Source of the DNA: Accumulibacter sp.
Lineage (GTDB): Bacteria > Pseudomonadota > Gammaproteobacteria > Burkholderiales > Rhodocyclaceae
DNA length: 10,501 nucleotides
Direction: 5' to 3'
Assembly: GCA_031276375.1 (NCBI GenBank)
Contig: JAISNE010000158.1
Location: 1-10,501, forward strand
Shown: piece by piece, positions 5,835 to 10,501 of the stretch
How positions within the stretch are numbered: position 1 is the stretch's first letter
How the letters are laid out: each line of letters begins with the position of its first letter
Notes under the pieces: model-generated
Databases searched by the model: none
Told to the model about the DNA's origin: nothing
Seen by the model: only the letters and a program-made list of their open reading frames with translations
Program-made: the position numbers and the translations under genes

Positions 5835-6827
5835 ATGCACAACAACCCATTACCAAGGCTGGATGAAGACTCAGAGGTTCGCCAGCGCCTTCTCAAGCAT
5901 TGTCGGCTCAAGGCAGGCGACATATGGATCGACCCTGTTTCTGGTCACCGCGTTGGTTGCATTGATGCAACCGACTCACATGCTGTTGCCTCATTGATGG
6001 ACGGGTGCCAAGCTACGTTAGCGATACACGATCCTCCCTACAATTTGATTGCTTTCGAAACTAGGTCTGTTGAAGAGTACATCGCTTGGTGCAGGAAGTG
6101 GGTTTTGACATCGCTTCGACACTTGACAGAGGATTGTTCTCTATATGTGTGGCTTGGAGCCGATCAGAAGAATCACTATCAGCCGTTGCCAGACTTCATG
6201 ATCATGATGAGGGATTTTCCGATTCATGCGAGAAGTTTCATTACTGTCAGAAATCAACGTGGATACGGAACGCAAAGGAACTGGATGGCGGTACGCCAGG
6301 AGCTTTTGTACTACGTTCGAGGGAAGCCGATGTTTAATATCGGAGCAGAGTATACCGATATTCCCAAGGCGCTGAAGGGCTATTATAAAGAAGTCGGGGG
6401 CAAAGTTACTGAAAATCTACAACGCGGCAAGTCCGATACGATACGTGCCGGGAATGTTTGGCTTGATATACAGCAAGTGTTCTATCGGCTACAAGAAAAT
6501 GTATCCGGTTGCTATGCACAGAAACCGCTTAAAAGCATCCGTCGAATCATTGATGCCAGTTCCAGAAAATCAGACATCATTGTAGATTTCTTTGCTCATT
6601 CAGGGACAACATTGCTCGCTGCGGAAATGGCTGAACGCCGATGCTTTACTACCGACATTGATCCAGTTTTCTGTGAAATTGCAATTCGGCGCCTTGAGCA
6701 CTTTCGCGCAAATGGACAGACAGGGTGGCAAAATGGTCATGCGTTTGAGCAAGACAAAATTGCGCTGGCCGCTGCCGAAAATTCGGTAGAACAGACGATT
6801 TTTCCGATACAGGCAATGCTGATTTAA
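5835..6827 (+). CDS. Site-specific DNA methyltransferase, beta class (Type II RM)
   Basis: A 330-residue S-adenosylmethionine-dependent DNA amino-methyltransferase. The catalytic motif IV DPPYN is at residues 66-70, and the AdoMet-binding motif I, VDFFAHSGTTLL, is at 250-261. KPLKSIRRII (230-239) is motif X, and TTDIDPVFCEIAIRRLEHF (272-290) follows motif I. The order IV ... X-I is that of beta-class enzymes. DPPYN points to N6-adenine rather than C5-cytosine methylation, but N4-cytosine cannot be excluded. The intervening 130-225 region (RNQRGYGTQRNWMAVRQELLYY and on) would carry the target-recognition part; the recognised sequence cannot be read out. The ATG at 5835 is the only sensible start, because a stop lies 5 codons upstream. 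AGGA (5829-5832) is unusually close to it. The next gene, a nuclease, starts 10 bases after the stop. Base composition is A+T-richer than the flanking housekeeping genes, which suggests transfer. Confidence 0.92.
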   Translation: MHNNPLPRLDEDSEVRQRLLKHCRLKAGDIWIDPVSGHRVGCIDATDSHAVASLMDGCQATLAIHDPPYNLIAFETRSVEEYIAWCRKWVLTSLRHLTEDCSLYVWLGADQKNHYQPLPDFMIMMRDFPIHARSFITVRNQRGYGTQRNWMAVRQELLYYVRGKPMFNIGAEYTDIPKALKGYYKEVGGKVTENLQRGKSDTIRAGNVWLDIQQVFYRLQENVSGCYAQKPLKSIRRIIDASSRKSDIIVDFFAHSGTTLLAAEMAERRCFTTDIDPVFCEIAIRRLEHFRANGQTGWQNGHAFEQDKIALAAAENSVEQTIFPIQAMLI

Positions 6828-6837
6828 GGGATCACGT

Positions 6838-7560
6838 ATGGAGCAACTGAAATCGCAACTCGATGAATTCGTAAATAGGTTGCCTGATGCCGCCGCCGTA
6901 CGCAATTGCCTCTCCAAACTTTATTCGGTCTATCCGTTTAACGAATTCGAATACATTATTTCCACGCTCCTCGGTCGTGGCGTCTTGTCTGTGGATCAGT
7001 ATTACGAGATGCGTGATAGTTACATGGAGCGTAATTCCTTCCTTTACATTTTCGAAATAAGCGCCCCTCGTGCTTTTGGCGAAGCTTGGGCACAAGGTAA
7101 TCTGAAGGAATTGGTTCCTGCCTTGGCGAAACCATCAAAAAAACTTGATCCGTCATATTCGGGGGAGTATGACTTTTTCCTTGATGGAAAAATCAGGATT
7201 GAAGTCAAAGCATCTAGGGCAGTCGATGCGGAAAGTAATGAACCGCTTTATGTAAAAGCACTTGCTTCTGACTCGACCAGACCATTCTGGATGAATTTCC
7301 AACAGGTCAAACCAGGATGCTGTGATGTATTCGTTTGGATAGCGGTATGGAGAGACAAGATTAGATATTGGGTGCTGTCGTCCCACGAACTCGAATCTCA
7401 TCGTGATTATTCTGTTGGTCAGCATCGAGGCAACATAGGCGAAGGACAATTACACGTCCGCCAGGACAATATCAATGATTTTGCACCGTTTGAGATTGCA
7501 TCAAACAATCTTGCGGATGCTATTCGGGCAGCGTATGCAAGAGAGCTAGCGGCGCGGTGA
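6838..7560 (+). CDS. Probable Type II restriction endonuclease, PD-(D/E)XK type
   Basis: A 240-residue protein directly downstream of the methyltransferase, with a good ribosome site AAGGGA (6826-6831) overlapping that gene's stop. Its best functional clue is SGEYDFFLDGKIRIEVKASRA (108-128). Asp112 followed nine residues later by Glu122-Val-Lys124 has the D-x(n)-E-x-K spacing of the PD-(D/E)XK nuclease core. The hydrophobic strand before E-V-K and the Ser/Arg after it also fit. A second conserved-looking stretch, MNFQQVKPGCCDVFVWIAVWRDKIRYWVLSS (152-182), looks like core beta strands. SVGQHRGNIGEGQLHVRQDNI (192-212) may contribute to DNA contact. The N-terminal 100 residues are mostly helical-looking and unassigned. 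Pairing with a methyltransferase makes cleavage of the same unknown target the likely role. No named restriction-enzyme family is recognised with certainty. Confidence 0.78.
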   Translation: MEQLKSQLDEFVNRLPDAAAVRNCLSKLYSVYPFNEFEYIISTLLGRGVLSVDQYYEMRDSYMERNSFLYIFEISAPRAFGEAWAQGNLKELVPALAKPSKKLDPSYSGEYDFFLDGKIRIEVKASRAVDAESNEPLYVKALASDSTRPFWMNFQQVKPGCCDVFVWIAVWRDKIRYWVLSSHELESHRDYSVGQHRGNIGEGQLHVRQDNINDFAPFEIASNNLADAIRAAYARELAAR

Positions 7561-7728
7561 TGGCTAACTCTGACTATCGCATCCCGGACGACTCGATTCG
7601 GTCGAACGATTGAAGCTGTCGCATCCCGTCATTACGGACGCCCTCCCGCCGCGACGCGAGACGGGTTTGTCGGCAATCCGAAACTTTCGCTCGATGCAGC
7701 GCCAATTTCGACAATCAGGGCCTCTGCG
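7561..7728. other. Intergenic gap between nuclease gene and dapF
   Basis: This 168-base stretch should hold the right junction of the restriction-modification cassette and the promoter of dapF-DUF484-xerC. The only structure I see is a 10-base direct repeat, TCGCATCCCG (7577-7586 and 7619-7628), and G+C content rising back to the housekeeping level. No gene remnant, strong promoter or terminator could be supported. Confidence 0.4.
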
Positions 7729-8559
7729 ATGAAATTCCGTTTTTCCAAGATGCACGGGCTGGGTAACGACTTCGTGGTGATCGACGGCGTTCGCCAGTCG
7801 ATTGCCTTGACCTCCGCCCGGATCCGTTTTCTTGCCGACCGCCATTTCGGCATCGGCTGCGATCAGCTCTTGCTGGTCGAACCGGCCGGATGTCCGGAGG
7901 CCGATTTCCGCTACCGCATCTTCAACGCCGATGGCGGCGAAGTCGAACAGTGCGGCAACGGCGCGCGCTGCTTCGTGCGTTTCGTGTACGAGCAGGGACT
8001 GAGCGATAAACGCGAAATCCGGGTCGAAACCAGGGCGGGAGTCATCACCCCGCGGCTCGAAGCCGATGGCCAGGTGACTGTCGACATGGGCGTGCCGGTG
8101 CTGGACCCCGCGCGGATTCCGTTTGTCAGCGAATCGTCCGCCGTCGTCCAGCCGCTCGATGTCGGCGGACGCGAGCTGGAGATCACCGCCGTATCGATGG
8201 GCAATCCGCATGCCGTGCAGGTGGTGGCCGACATCGACGCCGCGCCGGTGGCCGCGCAAGGCCCGCTGATCGAAGCGCATCCGCGTTTTCCGCGGCGCGT
8301 CAACGCCGGATTCATGCAGATCGCCGGACGGCGGGACATCCGTTTGCGCGTTTTCGAGCGCGGCGCGGGAGAAACCCTGGCCTGCGGCACGGGCGCCTGC
8401 GCCGCCGTCGTGGCCGGGATTCTGCGCGGTTTGCTCGACTCACCGGTGCGCGTTGCCACGCGGGGCGGTGAACTGTCCATTGCCTGGCCGGGCGTTGGCC
8501 TGCCCGTGTCGATGACCGGCCCCGCCGTGACCGTATTTACCGGAGAAATCGAACCATGA
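7729..8559 (+). CDS. dapF: Diaminopimelate epimerase
   Basis: Encodes 276 residues (E. coli DapF has 274). This PLP-independent epimerase converts LL- to meso-diaminopimelate for lysine and peptidoglycan synthesis in the cytoplasm. The start [20 protein letters not shown] is the family signature. The two catalytic cysteines are Cys75 in [13 protein letters not shown] and Cys219 in [12 protein letters not shown], one in each half of the pseudo-symmetric fold. MGNPHAV (157-163) and FERGAGET (209-216) are substrate-binding loops. The ATG at 7729 has little Shine-Dalgarno character, but the conserved N-terminus starts exactly there. Its stop overlaps the next ATG by 4 bases. The order dapF-DUF484-xerC is the same as in many beta- and gammaproteobacteria. 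Confidence 0.97.
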   Translation: MKFRFSKMHGLGNDFVVIDGVRQSIALTSARIRFLADRHFGIGCDQLLLVEPAGCPEADFRYRIFNADGGEVEQCGNGARCFVRFVYEQGLSDKREIRVETRAGVITPRLEADGQVTVDMGVPVLDPARIPFVSESSAVVQPLDVGGRELEITAVSMGNPHAVQVVADIDAAPVAAQGPLIEAHPRFPRRVNAGFMQIAGRRDIRLRVFERGAGETLACGTGACAAVVAGILRGLLDSPVRVATRGGELSIAWPGVGLPVSMTGPAVTVFTGEIEP

Positions 8560-9218
8560 ATCCAGAAGAAGTCGCGCAGTATCTGCAAGAACACCCCCAG
8601 TTTTTCGAAGAATATGCCGACCTGATATCGCGCGTGGTCATTCCGCATCCGCACGGCGGGCGGACCATTTCGATCACCGAGCGGCAAATGCTGGCGCTGC
8701 GCGACAAGAACCGGCAACTGGAAGGCAAGCTGGCCGAACTCATCGGGTTCGGCGAGGAAAACGACATGATCGGCGAAAAGATGCATCGCCTCGGCGTGGC
8801 GATCATCGCGGCGAAAAGCTTCCAGGCGGTGATCCATACGCTGAATTTTCACCTGCGCGACGATTTCGCCATTCCACTGTTCGCCCTGCGCTTGTGGCGG
8901 CCGCCCGAAAACGGCGCCGAACTGCCCGAGTTCGTCAACGTCAGCGAAGAACTGCAGGCCTTTGCCGAAACGCTGGCGCAGCCGTATTGCGGCTCGACCT
9001 CCGGATTCGAGACGGCCTCGTGGTTCGGCGCCGAAGCGGCGAAGCACGTGCGCTCGCAAGGACTGATCGCGCTACGCAACGGCGGCGGCACCTTCGGCAT
9101 GATCGCGCTGGGCAGCGAGGATGCGCAGCGCTTTTATTCCGGCATGGGCACCCTGTACTTGCAGCGGCTGGGCGAAATGGCTTCCGCGGCCCTGGCGCGG
9201 GTTCTGCCGCTGGCCTGA
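8556..9218 (+). CDS. DUF484-family protein
   Basis: A 220-residue protein of the DUF484 family, the protein regularly encoded between dapF and xerC in proteobacteria (YigA in E. coli). The N-terminal signature [19 protein letters not shown] (5-23) is followed by [23 protein letters not shown] (30-52), both characteristic. Residues 44-70 look like a charged coiled coil leading into a GAF-like domain (about 75-215) that ends [20 protein letters not shown]. No enzymatic residues are evident and the biochemical role is unknown. The ATG overlaps the dapF stop (ATGA at 8556-8559), and xerC begins one base after its stop, so expression is almost certainly coupled. Confidence 0.93.
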   Translation: MNPEEVAQYLQEHPQFFEEYADLISRVVIPHPHGGRTISITERQMLALRDKNRQLEGKLAELIGFGEENDMIGEKMHRLGVAIIAAKSFQAVIHTLNFHLRDDFAIPLFALRLWRPPENGAELPEFVNVSEELQAFAETLAQPYCGSTSGFETASWFGAEAAKHVRSQGLIALRNGGGTFGMIALGSEDAQRFYSGMGTLYLQRLGEMASAALARVLPLA

Positions 9219-9219
9219 A

Positions 9220-10122
9220 ATGACCCAGACCGCGGCGGTCGAACGCTACCTCGACGAGCTTGCCCGGCAACGCCGGCAGTCGCCGCACACGGTCAGTAAT
9301 TACCGGCGCGATTTGCGCGCGCTCGATCGCCTGATCGGCGAACTGCCGGAAAAAATCGGCTATGAGCGCCTCCAGACGCATCACATCCGCCGTTTCATCG
9401 TCCAGTTGCACGCGGCGGGCCTGGGCGGGCGTTCGCTGGCGCGGATGCTCTCGGCATGGCGTGGATTTTTCCGCTGGCTGGGCATGCGCGGCGAGATCGG
9501 CGCCAACCCGGCGGACGGCGTCAAGGCGCCCAAGCGCCCGCGCCACTTGCCGAAGGTCCTCTCGCCCGACCAGGCCGTACACCTGCTCGAACGCGACATC
9601 GGCGAAGAAGCGCTGGAATTGCGCGATCAAGCCATGTTCGAGCTTTTTTACTCCTCGGGATTGCGTCTGGCCGAACTGGCCTCCCTCGACATTTCCTGTC
9701 TGCCCGACTTGACGGATGGCGAAATCCGCGTCCTCGGCAAGCGCAACAAAACCCGCATCGTGCCGGTGGGCAACAAGGCGCGCGAAGCGATCCGGCGCTG
9801 GGTGGAACGGCGCGCCGAAGTCGCGCGGACGGAAGAAACCGCGCTGTTCGTCGGCCAGCGCGGCGCGCGCATCCATCCGCGCGTCGTCGAAGAGCAGCTC
9901 AAAAAGCGCGCGCTGGCCCAAGGATTGCCGATCGGCGTGCATCCGCACATGCTGCGGCATTCATTCGCCTCGCATCTGCTGCAATCGTCCGGCGACCTGC
10001 GCGCGGTGCAGGAAATGCTCGGCCACGCCAGCATCGCCTCGACCCAGATCTACACCCACCTCGATTTTCAGCACCTGGCGCAGGTCTATGACACCGCGCA
10101 CCCGCGCGCCAAGCGCAAATGA
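9220..10122 (+). CDS. xerC: Tyrosine recombinase XerC
   Basis: A 300-residue site-specific tyrosine recombinase. XerC acts with XerD at dif to resolve chromosome dimers before division. The N-terminal SAM-like core-binding domain spans about 1-95 (VERYLDELARQRRQSPHTVSNYRRDL). The catalytic domain carries Arg149 in SSGLRLAEL, Lys174 in VLGKRNKTRIVP, His243 and Arg246 in HPHMLRHSFASHLL, His269 in LGHASIASTQ and the nucleophile Tyr278 in QIYTHL, which is the complete R-K-H-R-H-Y set. The start at 9220 lies one base after the DUF484 stop; upstream in-frame starts would run into DUF484 and add unrelated sequence. There is no separate ribosome site of note, consistent with coupling. Context, length and the lack of phage genes argue for housekeeping XerC rather than a phage or island integrase. 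Confidence 0.95.
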   Translation: MTQTAAVERYLDELARQRRQSPHTVSNYRRDLRALDRLIGELPEKIGYERLQTHHIRRFIVQLHAAGLGGRSLARMLSAWRGFFRWLGMRGEIGANPADGVKAPKRPRHLPKVLSPDQAVHLLERDIGEEALELRDQAMFELFYSSGLRLAELASLDISCLPDLTDGEIRVLGKRNKTRIVPVGNKAREAIRRWVERRAEVARTEETALFVGQRGARIHPRVVEEQLKKRALAQGLPIGVHPHMLRHSFASHLLQSSGDLRAVQEMLGHASIASTQIYTHLDFQHLAQVYDTAHPRAKRK

Positions 10123-10188
10123 CAAAGTTCCCGGAAGCGCCGCCCGGACTTTCGCGCCGCAAATATGAATTATCCTGGAAACCGTCGT

Positions 10189-10215
10189 TGGCCCCTCGTT
10201 TTTTTGAGGGAGCCA
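10189..10215. repeat. Stem-loop with T-rich loop after xerC
   Basis: TGGC-CCCTC (10189-10197) pairs with GAGGG-A-GCCA (10206-10215), giving nine base pairs with a one-base bulge around a GTTTTTTT loop. It lies about 65 bases after the xerC stop. The T-run is inside the loop, not after the stem, so this is not a classical intrinsic terminator. It could still be a transcript-end structure. Confidence 0.45.
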
Positions 10216-10278
10216 GGGCAATCGCATACACGGATGTCGTAATGGAGCGTTTGGGAACGGGCGTTTCGTTGCGGGCGC

Positions 10279-10300
10279 GGGCAGGCACGGGGGCCTGCCC
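10279..10300. repeat. GC-rich hairpin
   Basis: GGGCAGGC (10279-10286) and GCCTGCCC (10293-10300) are perfect inverted repeats with a six-base loop. A nested GGGGGC-CT-GCCCCC overlaps it. It is part of the palindrome-dense gene-free tail of the window. Confidence 0.7.
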
Positions 10301-10404
10301 CCACGCGGTCTTTCGCGGGAGCGCCCCCCGTGGGCGCGCAGCGTCACTATCCCGTCCCTGTCGCGTTTCCCTTCGGAGTCGTCAAAAAAACCAAGAAAAA
10401 CAGG

Positions 10405-10492
10405 CGGCGCTTCACGCCGGAGGGAGTGCGCCCTCTCTCGCCCCTGCCGGGGCACTCTCCCCCGCCGGGCGGGGGAGAGCAGGCAAGCGCCG
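10405..10492. repeat. Nested palindromic block
   Basis: An outer pair, CGGCGCTT (10405-10412) and AAGCGCCG (10485-10492), encloses GAGTGC (10424-10429)/GCACTC (10452-10457). It also encloses a perfect 12-bp stem, CTCTCCCCCGCC (10455-10466) with GGCGGGGGAGAG (10468-10479) around a single G. The inner pair and the 12-bp stem share bases and so exclude each other. Such structured GC-rich blocks between genes are typical of dispersed REP/BIME-like repeats, but copy number cannot be judged from one window. Confidence 0.65.
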
Positions 10493-10501
10493 AAGCTCGT
10501 T

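Larger units (their letters stand above)
10123..10501. other. Gene-free tail after xerC
   Basis: No convincing coding sequence is present in this 379-base stretch on either strand. It holds the three palindromic structures listed separately, and an A/T-rich patch, TCAAAAAAACCAAGAAAAAC (10382-10401), set in otherwise very G+C-rich sequence. A minus-strand open frame crosses the region but has a low-complexity Arg/Pro composition and extends antisense into xerC, so it is not called. Confidence 0.6.

Noticed and set aside
7911..9059. A minus-strand open frame of 382 codons
   Set aside because: Antisense to dapF and the DUF484 gene, both clear by motifs and spacing; the product has no recognisable domain.
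8941..9960. A minus-strand open frame of 339 codons
   Set aside because: Antisense to xerC, whose catalytic residues are all present on the plus strand; the composition is Arg/Ala/Pro rich without domains.
9220..10122. xerC as a phage or island integrase marking an attachment site
   Set aside because: The dapF-DUF484-xerC order, a length of 300 residues and the lack of a tRNA, repeat pair or phage genes all point to housekeeping XerC.
10193..10210. CCCTC-GTTTTTTT-GAGGG as an intrinsic terminator of xerC
   Set aside because: The T-run is in the loop and no U-tract follows the stem on either strand, so the canonical terminator criterion is not met.
9961..10455. A minus-strand open frame of 164 codons through the tail
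   Set aside because: It has Arg/Pro-rich low complexity, spans several palindromes and runs antisense into xerC, with no ribosome site or domain.
1..10501. CRISPR array, tRNA or rRNA genes
   Set aside because: No regularly spaced repeats, cloverleaf-like tRNA sequence or conserved rRNA segments were seen on reading both strands.

Overview
The window looks like a piece of a high-G+C proteobacterial chromosome, most likely a betaproteobacterium. This is inferred from the housekeeping blocks (ruvC/ruvA and dapF-DUF484-xerC), codon use rich in G/C at third positions, and an insertion-sequence load typical of Rhodocyclales-like genomes. The genus cannot be fixed from the sequence alone. No rRNA, tRNA or CRISPR array was seen.

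Layout. (1) 1-1090 is an insertion-sequence graveyard. It holds the N-terminus of an IS481-type transposase on the minus strand running off the left edge, then a decayed IS481 catalytic-core fragment on the plus strand. That fragment is fused directly to a decayed ISNCY/IS1202-type transposase, which is followed by a perfect 17-bp inverted repeat and repeat-rich end sequence. (2) 1228-5040 is a tight plus-strand gene run: ruvC, a UbiA-family prenyltransferase, ruvA, an AI-2E/PerM-family membrane protein and a flavin-reductase-family protein. Gaps are 4, 18, 18 and 2 bases, so it probably works as one transcript. ruvC and ruvA supply Holliday-junction resolution and branch-migration functions; ruvB is not in the window. 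(3) 5041-5702 is a second graveyard: a 248-bp internally deleted IS66 element with both terminal inverted repeats, abutting the C-terminal third of an ISAs1-type transposase. (4) 5835-7560 is a two-gene cassette, visibly richer in A+T than its surroundings. It encodes a beta-class DNA methyltransferase (DPPYN) and a PD-(D/E)XK-type nuclease, best read as a horizontally acquired Type II restriction-modification system. (5) 7729-10122 is the conserved block dapF - DUF484 - xerC, with a 4-base overlap and a 1-base gap, encoding diaminopimelate epimerase, a DUF484 protein and the tyrosine recombinase XerC. (6) 10123-10501 has no convincing gene but is dense in GC-rich palindromes.

The two housekeeping blocks are normal chromosomal genes. 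The IS remnants plus the restriction-modification cassette between the flavin reductase and dapF mark an accessory insertion and probable synteny breakpoint. The restriction-modification pair is the main accessory system here. The mini-IS66, the IS481/ISNCY chimera and the palindromic tail are the other parts that ordinary gene annotation would miss.
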